A stretch of DNA of 64,000 nt from Polaribacter sp. BM10 (lineage in GTDB: Bacteria > Bacteroidota > Bacteroidia > Flavobacteriales > Flavobacteriaceae): contig NZ_CP019704.1 of the NCBI RefSeq assembly GCF_002005425.1, positions 3,190,404-3,254,403 of the forward strand. The letters run 5' to 3'. The position numbers were made by a program, and so were the translations under genes. The notes beneath the pieces were generated by a model. That model did not search any database, was not told the DNA's origin, and saw only the letters and a list, made by a program, of their open reading frames with translations. Below are positions 27,553-36,942 of this stretch, piece after piece; position 1 is the first letter of the stretch, and each line of letters opens with the position of its first letter.

Positions 27553-29085
27553 TTATTTAAGATCGTTGTTATTTACAAAACTTTCCCATTCTGCAAATTT
27601 AGATTCTTTCATAACGCGTTCCATTTTTACTTGTCCGCCTTTTTTCTTGTTATTATCATTCCAATCATAAAATTTTTCTACCGGAATAATGTTTACTTTA
27701 ACTCCTTTTAAAGCTTTGCTTCTAGCTACTTTGTAATTTTTATTAGCTTCTTTTAAATAGTTATCTAATTCATCAACAATTTTAGAATTATCTTCTTTCA
27801 ATTCTGTTCCTAAATACCAAGAATGATAAAACTCGCCATCTTCAAATCTTTTTGCACAAATAGTATATTCGGTTATTTGAGTAGCAAATTTTTCTTCTAA
27901 ATATCGAATAGCATCATCCATTTTATTAACAGATAATTGAGAACCTACTGTATTTAAAAAGAATTTTGTTCTACCCGTAATTTTAATTTCTGCTTTTTCT
28001 ACATCTGTAAATTCGATTGTATCACCAATTAAATATCGCCAAGCGCCACTAACGGTACTAATTATTAAGATATAATCTTGATTTAAAACTACATTATCTA
28101 AACTAACCGATGGTGCATTTTGCTTTAAAGAACCATCTTCGTTTATATAATCAGGATTCATAGGCACAAATTCAAAATAAATACCATTTTCTGTATTTAA
28201 TTGCATTGCATCTGTTTCTGGTCTTGTTTGTGTTGCAATATAACCTTCGGATGCTAAATATGTGTCGATTACAGTTACTGGTTTTCCTAATAATGCTTTA
28301 AAACTTTTCTCATAAGGACCAAAAGCAACACCTCCTGATGTGTAAACTTTTAGATTTGGCCATATTTGATGAATATTTTCTAAATTATGATGTTCAATAA
28401 CTTTTTGTAGCATTAATTCTATCCATGCCGGAATACCACTTAAAGCGCCAATATCCCAAGATTTTGCATTTTCTGCTATATGATTTACACGCTCGTCCCA
28501 GTCTTCTATTTTAGCAATTTCTTCTCCGGGTTTATAATATCCTTTAAACCAAAACGGAATGTTACTTGCACTAATTCCGCTAATTTCTCCTTCTAAATGA
28601 TCGTCTTTTTCAGCTAAATCTGTAGAACTACCTAACATCATAATGTCTTTTTCGAAAAAATCTGCTGGTAATTCGAAGTTGTTAAGAGAAGTAACTTGTT
28701 TTATTCCAGAGCTTCTAATGGCAGAAATCATATCATCGGTTACAGGAATTCTTTTACTTGTTTTACCTGTTGTGCCAGAGCTTAATGCAAAATAAGAAGG
28801 TGAACCTGCCCAAGTTACATCTTCTTCACCTTCATGAATTTTATACCACCAATTTTTATGTAAAGAATTGTAATCAAAATAAGGTACTTCTTTACGAAAT
28901 GCTTCTTGTGTATTATCAGAATTTAAAATTTCTTCAAAATTATAATGCTTTCCAAATTGTGTTTCTTTAGCAGTTTCTAATAATTTATTTAATATTTTTT
29001 TCTGATTTTCTATATGATTTGTTTCGGTAGAAAGTGTATCAGTTAAACTGATAATTCCTTTAATTATATTTCCTAAAATAGCCAT
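27553..29085 (-). CDS. GH3-family acyl-acid-amido synthetase-like protein
   Basis: 510 aa. The adenylate-forming GH3 family is recognised by the nucleotide-binding YFALSSGTTGKTSKRIPVTDDM (about 95-115), VYTSGGVAFGPYEKSF, and YILIISTVSGAWRYLIGDTIEFTD (about 340-363). Plant GH3 enzymes conjugate amino acids to auxin or jasmonate; bacterial homologues have no settled role, although they are common in Bacteroidota. Operon with an aldehyde dehydrogenase suggests acid or amide metabolism, which is inference. A minus-strand TAAATTTG box lies 17 bp upstream of the start. Confidence 0.85.
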   Translation of the reverse strand: MAILGNIIKGIISLTDTLSTETNHIENQKKILNKLLETAKETQFGKHYNFEEILNSDNTQEAFRKEVPYFDYNSLHKNWWYKIHEGEEDVTWAGSPSYFALSSGTTGKTSKRIPVTDDMISAIRSSGIKQVTSLNNFELPADFFEKDIMMLGSSTDLAEKDDHLEGEISGISASNIPFWFKGYYKPGEEIAKIEDWDERVNHIAENAKSWDIGALSGIPAWIELMLQKVIEHHNLENIHQIWPNLKVYTSGGVAFGPYEKSFKALLGKPVTVIDTYLASEGYIATQTRPETDAMQLNTENGIYFEFVPMNPDYINEDGSLKQNAPSVSLDNVVLNQDYILIISTVSGAWRYLIGDTIEFTDVEKAEIKITGRTKFFLNTVGSQLSVNKMDDAIRYLEEKFATQITEYTICAKRFEDGEFYHSWYLGTELKEDNSKIVDELDNYLKEANKNYKVARSKALKGVKVNIIPVEKFYDWNDNNKKKGGQVKMERVMKESKFAEWESFVNNNDLK

Positions 29086-29102
29086 GGTTGAATTGTTTTA
29101 CA

Positions 29103-29110
29103 CAAATTTA
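29103..29110 (-). promoter_or_regulatory. Putative -7 element of the GH3 operon
   Basis: On the minus strand the sequence is TAAATTTG, an exact TAnnTTTG match 17 bp upstream of the GH3 start. No -33 TTG is evident. Confidence 0.4.
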
Positions 29111-29262
29111 ATCGAATACAGGCTGTAATGTTGTCGTTAATCGATTTAAAATTAACTCTATCAAAAAAATATAGAAGTTTTGTTTGCGTTAATTTTTATA
29201 TGGATTGCGATATTCAAAATTTAAGAATGTTTCTAATTTAGTGAAAATTAAAAATCTACATT

Positions 29263-29601
29263 ATGAATAACGAAGGAACAAATGAATTAGATTTCATTAA
29301 AAAATATGAAAACGAAGGCTATACAAATAGTTATAGAGTAGACGGAAATATGTTGATTGAAAACGGATCTGACATGAGGTTTACACCAAACGGAATTAAG
29401 GTTGTGGCTAAACACAGATACGAAGGTTATAGTAATCCGTCTGATATGTCTATACTATATGTAATTGAAACGAAAGACGATACTAAAGGAACAATTTTGG
29501 TTCCGTATGGTAATACAAACGAAACAGAGACATTAGAGTTTTTTAATAAAATTCCTGATGAAAATTTTTCTGAATCAGAAAATATTATGTTTAAGAAATA
29601 G
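29263..29601 (+). CDS. Small conserved acidic protein of unknown function
   Basis: 112 aa, cytosolic, acidic, with predicted beta strands (SYRVDGNMLIEN, IKVVAKHRYEG, SILYVIETKDDTKGTILVPYG) and no catalytic motif. It resembles a small Bacteroidota family that databases sometimes label a phosphoribosylpyrophosphate synthetase, a name not supported by any motif here. It stands alone between divergent GH3 and convergent methylmalonyl-CoA mutase genes and has its own terminator. Codon use matches the neighbours. Confidence 0.6.
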   Translation: MNNEGTNELDFIKKYENEGYTNSYRVDGNMLIENGSDMRFTPNGIKVVAKHRYEGYSNPSDMSILYVIETKDDTKGTILVPYGNTNETETLEFFNKIPDENFSESENIMFKK

Positions 29602-29612
29602 ATGAATAATTT

Positions 29613-29644
29613 AAAAAAAGCAACTTTTTAAAGTTGCTTTTTTT
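29613..29644. terminator. Bidirectional terminator between the small acidic protein and the mutase operon
   Basis: AAAAAAAGCAACTTT (29613-29627) faces AAAGTTGCTTTTTTT (29630-29644). The symmetrical A/T flanks allow it to end both convergent transcripts. Confidence 0.8.
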
Positions 29645-29647
29645 AAA

Positions 29648-31711
29648 TTATTCAGAAATACTATCTATTAATATGGTTAACATATCTATTGCTGCTTGTG
29701 CAATCTTAGTTCCTGGGCCAAAAACCCCAACAGCACCTGCATCAAATAAATATTGATAATCTTGTGCCGGAATAACACCACCAACAATTACCATAATATC
29801 TTCTCTTTCATATGCTTTTAATTCAGCAATTACTTGCGGCACCAAAGTTTTATGTCCTGCTGCCAAAGAAGATATTCCTAAAATATGTACATCATTTTCT
29901 ACAGCTTGTTTAGTAGCCTCTTTTGGTGTTTGAAATAAAGGACCAATATCTACATCAAAACCTAAATCTGCATAACCAGTAGCAACAACTTTTGCACCTC
30001 TATCGTGGCCGTCTTGCCCCAATTTAGCAATCATTATTCTTGGTCTTCTGCCTTCTAGTTCTGCAAATTTATCTGCTAACTCTTTAGCCTCTTTAAATAC
30101 TTTATCTTCTTTAATTTCTTTACTATACACACCAGAAATTGTTTTATGAACTGCTTTGTGTCTTCCGAATTCTACTTCTAGAGCATCAGATATTTCACCT
30201 AAAGTAGCTCTGTTTTTAGCAGCCTTTACCGCTAAATCTAATAAGTTTTCTTTGCCGGATTTTGCAGCGCTTGTTAAATCTGAAAGCGAAGATTTAACGG
30301 CATCATTATTTCTATCTGCTTTTAGTTTATTTAATCTTTCTATTTGAGAGTTGCGAACAGCTTCATTATCTACTTCTAAAATATGTAAAGGATCTTCTTG
30401 TGCTAATTTATATTTATTAACACCAACAATTACATCTTGTCCGCTATCTATCTTAGCTTGCTTTTTTGCTGCAGCTTCCTCAATTCTCATTTTCGGAATT
30501 CCTTTTTCAATAGCTTTTGTCATTCCGCCTAATTCTTCTACTTCTTGTATAAGTGCCCAAGCTTTGTTCGCTATTTCTTCGGTTAACTCTTCTACGTAAT
30601 AACTACCTGCCCAAGGATCTACTGTTTTAGTAATATGAGTTTCTTGCTGAAGGTATATTTGAGTATTTCTAGCAATTCTAGCAGAAAAATCTGTTGGTAA
30701 AGCAATGGCTTCATCCAAAGCATTTGTATGTAAACTTTGTGTACCACCAAATGCTGCAGCCATAGCTTCTATAGTAGTTCTTGCTACATTGTTAAAAGGA
30801 TCTTGTTCTGTTAAAGACCAACCACTTGTTTGGCAATGTGTTCTTAATGCTAAAGATTTTGGGTTTTTAGGATTGAATTGTTTTACAATTTTGGCCCACA
30901 ACATTCTAGCTGCTCTTAATTTAGCTATTTCTGTAAAATGATCCATGCCAATAGCCCAAAAGAAAGATAATCTTGGTGCGAATAAATCAATATCCATACC
31001 AGCATCAATTCCTTTTCTAATATATTCTAAACCATCTGCTAATGTGTAAGCCAATTCAATTTCTGCAGTTGCACCAGCTTCTTGCATGTGATAACCAGAA
31101 ATAGAAATAGAATTAAATTTTGGCATATTATTACTGGTATATTTAAAAATATCAGCAATAATTTTCATGGATGGAGAAGGAGGGTAGATGTAGGTATTTC
31201 TTACCATAAACTCCTTTAAAATATCATTTTGGATTGTTCCAGAAAGTTTGTCTAACGAAACACCTTGTTCTTCTGCAGCGACAATATAAAAGGCTAAAAT
31301 TGGTAATACAGCACCGTTCATGGTCATAGAAACAGACATTTTATCTAATGGTATCTGATCAAATAAAACTTTCATGTCTTCTACAGAGTCAATTGCAACA
31401 CCAGCTTTACCTACGTCTCCTTGAACTCTTTCGTGATCTGAATCGTAGCCTCTATGAGTTGCCAAATCAAATGCAACAGATAATCCTTTTTGCCCTGCTT
31501 TTAGATTTCTTCTGTAAAAAGCATTGCTTTCTTCTGCAGTAGAAAAACCTGCGTATTGTCTTATTGTCCAAGGTCTTCTAACGTACATTGTAGAATATGG
31601 ACCTCTTAAATTTGGTGCGATACCAGCTACAAAGTTTTCGTGTTTAAAACTTTTCTCTTTAAGATTATTATCTTTTAATAAAGTTATATTTTCTACAGAC
31701 TTTCTACTCAT
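29648..31711 (-). CDS. mutB: Methylmalonyl-CoA mutase, large (catalytic) subunit
   Basis: 687 aa. The substrate-binding TIM-barrel begins with [24 protein letters not shown], followed by [26 protein letters not shown] and [27 protein letters not shown]. The C-terminal B12-binding domain has the DxHxxG motif in [13 protein letters not shown] and GGVIPAQDY. It interconverts methylmalonyl-CoA and succinyl-CoA using adenosylcobalamin. The length is a little below the usual 710 because the N-terminus is short. It is the last gene of an apparent operon with the small subunit, and its start overlaps the small membrane protein gene by 8 bp. Confidence 0.95.
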   Translation of the reverse strand: MSRKSVENITLLKDNNLKEKSFKHENFVAGIAPNLRGPYSTMYVRRPWTIRQYAGFSTAEESNAFYRRNLKAGQKGLSVAFDLATHRGYDSDHERVQGDVGKAGVAIDSVEDMKVLFDQIPLDKMSVSMTMNGAVLPILAFYIVAAEEQGVSLDKLSGTIQNDILKEFMVRNTYIYPPSPSMKIIADIFKYTSNNMPKFNSISISGYHMQEAGATAEIELAYTLADGLEYIRKGIDAGMDIDLFAPRLSFFWAIGMDHFTEIAKLRAARMLWAKIVKQFNPKNPKSLALRTHCQTSGWSLTEQDPFNNVARTTIEAMAAAFGGTQSLHTNALDEAIALPTDFSARIARNTQIYLQQETHITKTVDPWAGSYYVEELTEEIANKAWALIQEVEELGGMTKAIEKGIPKMRIEEAAAKKQAKIDSGQDVIVGVNKYKLAQEDPLHILEVDNEAVRNSQIERLNKLKADRNNDAVKSSLSDLTSAAKSGKENLLDLAVKAAKNRATLGEISDALEVEFGRHKAVHKTISGVYSKEIKEDKVFKEAKELADKFAELEGRRPRIMIAKLGQDGHDRGAKVVATGYADLGFDVDIGPLFQTPKEATKQAVENDVHILGISSLAAGHKTLVPQVIAELKAYEREDIMVIVGGVIPAQDYQYLFDAGAVGVFGPGTKIAQAAIDMLTILIDSISE

Positions 31712-32024
31712 CTTCTAATTTCATTAAATTATATATTTTCGAACCTATATTTTTTGATAATTTTTCTTTTCGCTTTACTTTTTTAATACTTAAATAAACG
31801 TAAGAAACACAAATGCTTATAGTTAAAATAATACAGAAAATTATAAAATTCTTAATACCACCAAAAAAACTGTATACTTTAGATTCTAATAAAAAAAATA
31901 TTAAAAACATAACAAATATTACTGATACCAAATAAAAAGGAACTGTCTTTTTTATTTGTTCAATCTCTTTTTTTAGAAGTTTTTGCTCTTTTTGATATTC
32001 TAAAATTTCGCTATTCTTATTCAC
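31704..32024 (-). CDS. Small two-helix membrane protein inside the methylmalonyl-CoA mutase operon
   Basis: 106 aa. A charged coiled-coil-like N-terminus ([21 protein letters not shown]) is followed by two hydrophobic helices (about 28-46 and 57-79) and a basic C-terminus. It overlaps the mutase small-subunit gene at its start and the large-subunit gene at its end by 8 bp each, so it is translated in coupling with both. I do not recognise the family. Its position between the two subunits seems to be a lineage feature rather than proof of a role in the enzyme. Confidence 0.6.
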   Translation of the reverse strand: MNKNSEILEYQKEQKLLKKEIEQIKKTVPFYLVSVIFVMFLIFFLLESKVYSFFGGIKNFIIFCIILTISICVSYVYLSIKKVKRKEKLSKNIGSKIYNLMKLEDE

Positions 32025-33381
32025 CTGCTTTTTCTTCTTTAAGTCTTTGTTTTTCTAGTTTTTCTGAAAGCCTTTTTCTATTAATTGGCGGAAACAAAGT
32101 TTTGATATTTCGCTGTTTTAAAAAAGGATCTAAAACTAGTTTATCATGCATTAAATTGTCTTTATTTGGTTGCAAATTAGTTCCTAATAAAATCAATTCA
32201 TTATTTAAAAATTGAGTTTCTTCTTTGGAAGCGCTTTCTTTTAACTTTCTTTGGATAACACCTTCTTTTAATTGTTTTAAAAAACCACCACCTTTTTCTA
32301 TTTGTTTAAAAATAGCTAAGGCTTTTTCTGCCATTTGTTCTGTTAAAGAATCGATATAATAACTTCCGTTAGCAAAATCATTAGCGTTTTCAAAACCACT
32401 TTCTTCTTTAAGAATTAATAATTGATTTCTAGAAATTCGTTCTCCGAATTCATTTTTAACAGCAAAAATTTCATCATAAGAAACATTAGAAATTGTAGTT
32501 GCACCACCTAAAATAGCACTCATACACTCAGAAGTTGTTCTAAGCATATTTACATTGTAATCGTAAATTGTTTTGTTTCGTAAAGTTGGTTTTGCAAAAA
32601 TATGAGCTTCTTTTTCTTCTAATTTAAATTGAGTTAATAACGATTTCCATAAAAGTTTAAATGCTCTAAGTTTAGCAATTTCATGAAAATAGTTTGTGCC
32701 AACGGAAATTTCGAAATGTAATTTGCTAGCAATTTTATCGCCAAAAATATGAATGTACTCTGTGGCGTGTGCTAACATATATGCAAGTTGTTGTACAATA
32801 TTTGCACCTGCGTTTTCGTATAAATCACCAGAAATTGAAATAGAATTATCTACAGATGCTATAATGTCTTTTATTTTTTGAGCATCTTCTTTTAAACTGA
32901 TATACCAATTACCAGCTTCAGCTAGATTTCCAAAAATATCAATTTGAAAAAAACAATTTTTATGGTTGATGAATTTATCAATTTCTATAATAAAATCTGC
33001 ATCTAAAAAATTAATTTTAAAGTAAACAATACTCTCATTAAAATTAATTTGATTTAATACTGTTTTGTAATCAAATTTTTTGTGAGCAATAAATTGAATT
33101 GAATTAGCTCCTCTTTTTAAAGCATCAATAGCTAAATTGTTTGCTTCTTTATCGTCTACAATTAGTATTGTTTGGCATATGTTGTAAGATCCTTTTTGTG
33201 TTGCAGCAACTTTAAGGTTTGTTCTATCTTCTTTTGTGTAAAAAGGTTTTACAGTTATGCCTTCGTTGGTAGTGTAAAGTAAGGTGTCATTATAATCTGC
33301 ACCTTTTAAATCTACTTGAATTTTTTGTTTCCAAGCAGAAGGAGATGTTTCTTCGAATTCACTAAACAAAAATTTACTCAT
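32017..33381 (-). CDS. mutA: Methylmalonyl-CoA mutase, small subunit
   Basis: 454 aa. It has the MutA N-terminus SEFEETSPSAWKQKIQVDLKGADYNDTLLYTTNEGITVKPFY and mutase-barrel segments parallel to the large subunit (RNKTIYDYNVNMLRTTSECMSAILGGATTISNVSYDE, ANGSYYIDSLTEQMAEKA). It stops before any B12-binding domain, so it is shorter than the 600-plus residues of actinobacterial small subunits; this compact form is usual in Flavobacteriia. It is probably non-catalytic and stabilises the heterodimer. Confidence 0.9.
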   Translation of the reverse strand: MSKFLFSEFEETSPSAWKQKIQVDLKGADYNDTLLYTTNEGITVKPFYTKEDRTNLKVAATQKGSYNICQTILIVDDKEANNLAIDALKRGANSIQFIAHKKFDYKTVLNQINFNESIVYFKINFLDADFIIEIDKFINHKNCFFQIDIFGNLAEAGNWYISLKEDAQKIKDIIASVDNSISISGDLYENAGANIVQQLAYMLAHATEYIHIFGDKIASKLHFEISVGTNYFHEIAKLRAFKLLWKSLLTQFKLEEKEAHIFAKPTLRNKTIYDYNVNMLRTTSECMSAILGGATTISNVSYDEIFAVKNEFGERISRNQLLILKEESGFENANDFANGSYYIDSLTEQMAEKALAIFKQIEKGGGFLKQLKEGVIQRKLKESASKEETQFLNNELILLGTNLQPNKDNLMHDKLVLDPFLKQRNIKTLFPPINRKRLSEKLEKQRLKEEKAGE

Positions 33382-33382
33382 G

Positions 33383-33697
33383 CTATTTTATGGTATCAAA
33401 TTCAATTATATAAATATCTTCATTTTCTTTTTTCATAAGATATTTTTCTCTTGCAAAACGTTCTAATTGTAACGAATCTCCGAGTTTTTTAATGGTCTCC
33501 TTGTCTTCAGCAATTTTTATTTTGTAAAAAGAAATGGTGCTTTCTAAATCTTTAATTTCTTGATTAAATTTTCTGTGAACCAAATACGAGTTTTCATCAA
33601 AAAATAACATCCATATTAAAAACGGAATAAAAATTAAGACAAAACTATTTGTCAAAAATCTAAAAGCTTTATTTTCTTTAATCTTTTTTAAAGACAT
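33383..33697 (-). CDS. FtsB/DivIC-type septum formation initiator
   Basis: 104 aa with a short cytoplasmic N-terminus, one membrane helix (about residues 15-32) and a periplasmic coiled coil (FNQEIKDLESTISFYKIKIAEDKETIKKLGDSL) ending in LERFAREKYLMKKENEDIYIIEF, the typical tail of this family. It should take part in the FtsL/FtsQ divisome complex. It lies 2 bp after udk and 1 bp before the mutase small subunit, a common gene order in flavobacteria. Confidence 0.88.
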   Translation of the reverse strand: MSLKKIKENKAFRFLTNSFVLIFIPFLIWMLFFDENSYLVHRKFNQEIKDLESTISFYKIKIAEDKETIKKLGDSLQLERFAREKYLMKKENEDIYIIEFDTIK

Positions 33698-33699
33698 TT

Positions 33700-34305
33700 T
33701 TATAAACGTTCATTTATTACGGTTCTAACAATATCGATTGCTACATTATTAAACCTATCATTAGGTATAATTAAATCTGCAAAGTTTTTTGTAGGTTCTA
33801 TAAATTGTTGATGCATTGGCTTAAGTGTTGTTTGATATCTGGTTAACACTTCATCCATATCTCTTCCTCTTTCTGTAATATCTCTTTTTAAACGTCTAAT
33901 TAGGCGTTCATCTGTTTCTGCATGTACAAAAATTTTAATATCAAATAAATCTCTTAATTCTTTGTTATTAAAAATTAGAATTCCTTCTACAATAACTACT
34001 TTTCTAGGATGTGTTTTAATTGTGTCTTTAGTTCTATTATGCGTAACAAAAGAATAAACTGGCTGGTTTATTGTTTTACCAGATTTTAAAGCTTTTAAAT
34101 GTTTTTTTATCAATTCAAAATCAATGGCTCTCGGATGATCGAAATTTATCTTTGTTCTTTCTTCATATGGTAAATCGTCTGTTGCATTGTAATATGAATC
34201 TTGAGATATTACACAAACTTCATCTGTTGGTAATTGTTTAATAATTTGATTTACAACTGTAGTTTTTCCACTTCCAGTTCCACCTGCAATTCCTATAATT
34301 AGCAT
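33700..34305 (-). CDS. udk: Uridine kinase
   Basis: 201 aa. The P-loop GIAGGTGSGKTTVVNQI is at residues 4-20, followed by ISQDSYYNATDDLPYEERTKINFDHPRAID and VVIVEGILIFNN, all typical of Udk. RRLKRDITERGRDMDEVLTRY is the lid/substrate region. It phosphorylates uridine and cytidine in pyrimidine salvage. It is the first gene of the five-gene run that continues into ftsB-like and methylmalonyl-CoA mutase genes. Confidence 0.96.
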   Translation of the reverse strand: MLIIGIAGGTGSGKTTVVNQIIKQLPTDEVCVISQDSYYNATDDLPYEERTKINFDHPRAIDFELIKKHLKALKSGKTINQPVYSFVTHNRTKDTIKTHPRKVVIVEGILIFNNKELRDLFDIKIFVHAETDERLIRRLKRDITERGRDMDEVLTRYQTTLKPMHQQFIEPTKNFADLIIPNDRFNNVAIDIVRTVINERL

Positions 34306-34504
34306 AAAAAATTATGATTTTGATAAAATATTTACTTAAAGCTGTAAAGATATTATAAATATATAAATTTATAAGTTATGTGGCTTGTTTTTCAGAATCA
34401 AAAAATAGTTTAACGCTAGATTTTACTATGGATAAGTAATTCAATTAAAAACTAAAATTATTAATTGTTAAATAATTAGTTGTTTAACATGATTTTAAGT
34501 ATAA

Positions 34505-34537
34505 GAAAAAGTCTCAAAAAAAGAATTTTGAGACTTT
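34505..34537 (-). terminator. Intrinsic terminator after tRNA-Thr
   Basis: A 12-bp perfect stem (AAAGTCTCAAAA at 34508-34519 with TTTTGAGACTTT at 34526-34537) is followed on the minus strand by a T-run. It lies 12 bp beyond the tRNA 3' end. Confidence 0.75.
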
Positions 34538-34548
34538 ATAAAATATTG

Positions 34549-34622
34549 AGCCAATGGAGGGACTCGAACCCACGACCTGCTGATTACAAATCAGCTGCTC
34601 TAGCCAGCTGAGCTACATCGGC
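34549..34622 (-). tRNA. tRNA-Thr (anticodon TGT)
   Basis: On the minus strand the 74-nt cloverleaf is complete. A 7-bp acceptor (GCCGATG with CATTGGC, one G-T), D-arm GCTCAGCTGGCTAGAGC, anticodon stem CTGAT/ATCAG with loop TTTGTAA (anticodon TGT at 34588-34586), and T-arm with GGTTCGAGTCC are all present. CCA is not encoded. A terminator follows. Confidence 0.95.
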
Positions 34623-34683
34623 TTTTATTTTGAGATGGCAAATTAAATACAAAAAACAATAACTGCCAAAATAAATTTCACTT

Positions 34684-34722
34684 TTTTTTATAAAAAAAAG
34701 CTTCAATAAAAATTGAAGCTTT
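34684..34722 (-). terminator. Intrinsic terminator after the SnoaL-like gene
   Basis: AAAGCTTCAAT (34697-34707) pairs with ATTGAAGCTTT (34712-34722) around AAAA. The A-run to the left gives the T-run on the minus strand. Confidence 0.75.
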
Positions 34723-34743
34723 CTAAGTCAAGAAATAATAATA

Positions 34744-35106
34744 TTACATAGAGTAAAAAAATTGTTCGTTTACAATTTTTCCCTCCTGTACTTCAAAAAC
34801 GCAAACTTCTTCCATTTGTTGTCTTCCTTTGCTTTTAAATGTTACATCAAAGTTCATTTTGCTTGTAAAATGCTTGTCAGCAACTAGAGGTTCAGAGATT
34901 TCATTAGAATGAAATTCTACTACGTCTTCTAACCATTGTTTACTTTTTTCCATTACATTTTGTTTTCCAGAAACGATTTCTCCGTGTGGCACACCTGGCA
35001 TTTCTTTACTAACAACATTATCTGCATATAATTCTGTTATGCATTCTAAGTTTTTACCTTGCTCGCACATTTGTTTCCATTTTTGTGCAACTTCACTTGT
35101 ATTCAT
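34744..35106 (-). CDS. SnoaL/NTF2-like small protein
   Basis: 120 aa, the size of a single NTF2-like cone. The pattern begins with a helix (EVAQKWKQMCEQGKNLECITELYADNVVSKEMP), continues through MEKSKQWLEDVVEFHSNEISEPLVADKHFTSKMNFDVTF and ends in CVFEVQEGKIVNEQFFYSM, typical of SnoaL-like polyketide-cyclase-fold proteins. Members range from enzymes to simple binding proteins, so function cannot be assigned. It lies just after the photolyase block on the same strand with its own terminator. Confidence 0.75.
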   Translation of the reverse strand: MNTSEVAQKWKQMCEQGKNLECITELYADNVVSKEMPGVPHGEIVSGKQNVMEKSKQWLEDVVEFHSNEISEPLVADKHFTSKMNFDVTFKSKGRQQMEEVCVFEVQEGKIVNEQFFYSM

Positions 35107-35169
35107 ATTTTAATTTTTTTAGATAGACTTTAAAAGTATGAAAATTAAGTGATTATAAATAAAAGTATT

Positions 35170-36474
35170 TTAATTTAATGCTTGTTTGTAGGTTTTTAAA
35201 CAACGTTCTCTTGCTTCTTTATGATCTACAATTTCTTTGCTGTAAGTTAATTCTTGAAATTCTGGCACCCACTTTTTAATATATTCTAAATCTTTGTCAA
35301 ATTTTTTAATTTGAGTAGTAGGATTAAAAATTCTAAAATATGGTGCGGCATCTACACCAGAACCTGCAACCCATTGCCAATTACCAATATTACTCGCCAT
35401 TTCATAATCGTGCAATTTTTCTGCAAAGTATGCTTCTCCCCATCGCCAATCTATTAAAAGGTGTTTGCATAAAAAGCTACCAACAAGCATTCTAATTCTG
35501 TTGTGCATAAAACCAGTTTCGTTTAACTGTCTCATACCAGCATCAACAAGCGGATAACCAGTTTCTCCTTTACACCATTTTTGAAATTCCGCTTCATTAT
35601 TTCTCCATTCAATTCTGTCGTATTTTGGTTTAAATGAAGCGGTTGCTGTTTTTGGAAAATGCCATAGTATTTGCATGAAAAATTCTCTCCAAATTAGTTC
35701 TTGCCAAAAAATTTCATTTTTTTCTGAAGTTGCTTTTTTTATCATTTTACGAACAGAAACGGTACCAAAACGTAAATGTGGGCCCAGTTTCGAGGTATTG
35801 TCTAATGCAGGAAAGTTTCTTGTATCTTCGTATTCTTGAATTAAGGTAGGTGTTACCGTATATTCTTGAATTTTTTGCTTAGACTTAGTAAAACCTAATT
35901 CTGATAAGCTTAAGTTTGGTAACCTTGTGTTTTCAACTAAATTTTTTAGGTAAGAATTTGTATAATAAATGTCTAGATTGTACTCCTTAAATTTTTCTTT
36001 CCAGACTTTCATAAAAGGTGTGTAAACTACATAAGGATTACCGTCTTTCTTTACAACTTCATCTTTTTCGAAAATTACTTGATCTTTAAAAGTTTTAAAC
36101 TCTATATTATTTTCATTTAATAATTGTTCAATTTCTTGATCCCTTTTGTTTGCATAAGGTTCGTAATCTCTATTAGTAAAAACAGAATTTATGGTATAAG
36201 TGTCTATTAATTCTTTATAAATATCTAAAGGTTTACCATGAAATATTGCAAGACTGCTGTTATTGTTTTCTTGCAATTCTTTTCGCATTTTTTGTAGCGT
36301 CTCAAATATAAAACTTACTCTAGCATCATCTTTAGGTAATTTAGATAAAATATTTTCATCAAAAATAAATATAGGTAACACTTTGCAGTCACTTTTAAGT
36401 GCATTGTAGAAACCAATATTGTCGTCTAGCCTTAAGTCTCTTCTAAACCAAAAAATATTTATATTCTCTTTCAT
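35170..36474 (-). CDS. Class I cyclobutane pyrimidine dimer photolyase-like protein
   Basis: 434 aa. The N-terminal antenna domain begins with NIFWFRRDLRLDDNIGF. The C-terminal FAD domain contains LGPHLRFGTVSVRKM, WQELIWREFFMQILWHFP, GYPLVDAGMRQLNETGFMHNRIRM and NIGNWQWVAGSGVDAAPYFRIFNP. The FAD-N5-facing Asn and the proximal Trp of the electron-transfer chain are present in NIGNW. These are the features of light-driven CPD repair enzymes of class I, slightly shorter than the E. coli enzyme. It overlaps the next gene by 1 bp and is the distal photolyase of a large minus-strand light-response run. Confidence 0.92.
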   Translation of the reverse strand: MKENINIFWFRRDLRLDDNIGFYNALKSDCKVLPIFIFDENILSKLPKDDARVSFIFETLQKMRKELQENNNSSLAIFHGKPLDIYKELIDTYTINSVFTNRDYEPYANKRDQEIEQLLNENNIEFKTFKDQVIFEKDEVVKKDGNPYVVYTPFMKVWKEKFKEYNLDIYYTNSYLKNLVENTRLPNLSLSELGFTKSKQKIQEYTVTPTLIQEYEDTRNFPALDNTSKLGPHLRFGTVSVRKMIKKATSEKNEIFWQELIWREFFMQILWHFPKTATASFKPKYDRIEWRNNEAEFQKWCKGETGYPLVDAGMRQLNETGFMHNRIRMLVGSFLCKHLLIDWRWGEAYFAEKLHDYEMASNIGNWQWVAGSGVDAAPYFRIFNPTTQIKKFDKDLEYIKKWVPEFQELTYSKEIVDHKEARERCLKTYKQALN

Positions 36475-36941
36475 TATTTTTGATATTCTCCAAAAAGTTC
36501 AATTAATTTCTTTTGTCTGTAATTAAAAATTTCTTCTAATTTTGGTTTTACTAAAATAGGATGTGCTAATTGTCCTAAAACTCCCATTGGTAGCTTGTAA
36601 TCGATAATGTCTTCCATTTCTACACCACCTTCAATTTCATGAATAAAATGTTTGTGATGCCATAATGCATAAGGGCCAAACCTTTGTTCGTCTACAAAAT
36701 ACTCTTTATCTACAACATGAGTAATTTCTGTAACCCATTTCGTTTTTATTCCTAAAACAGGTGTAACAATATATTGTATAATTTGGCCAGAAAACATATC
36801 TCTGTCTGCACCAGAAAGAATATTAAACCCCATATAATCTGGTGTAATTGTTTTTAGGTTTTTTGGGTCTGATAAAAATTTCCAAGCCTCTTCCTTAGAA
36901 ATTGGCAAATTTTGTTTTTTATGAAGTGTGTAAATTTTCAT
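36474..36941 (-). CDS. SRPBCC (START-like) family protein
   Basis: 155 aa. IYTLHKKQNLPISKEEAWKFLSDPKNLKTITPDYMGF at the N-terminus and VDEQRFGPYALWHHKHFIHEIEGGVEMEDIIDYKLP in the middle are typical of the SRPBCC ligand-binding fold often found next to photolyases in Bacteroidota. Such proteins bind hydrophobic ligands, but the ligand here is unknown. The gene overlaps the downstream photolyase by 1 bp and follows the TspO gene by 1 bp, so it is in one operon with both. Confidence 0.82.
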   Translation of the reverse strand: MKIYTLHKKQNLPISKEEAWKFLSDPKNLKTITPDYMGFNILSGADRDMFSGQIIQYIVTPVLGIKTKWVTEITHVVDKEYFVDEQRFGPYALWHHKHFIHEIEGGVEMEDIIDYKLPMGVLGQLAHPILVKPKLEEIFNYRQKKLIELFGEYQK

Positions 36942-36942
36942 C

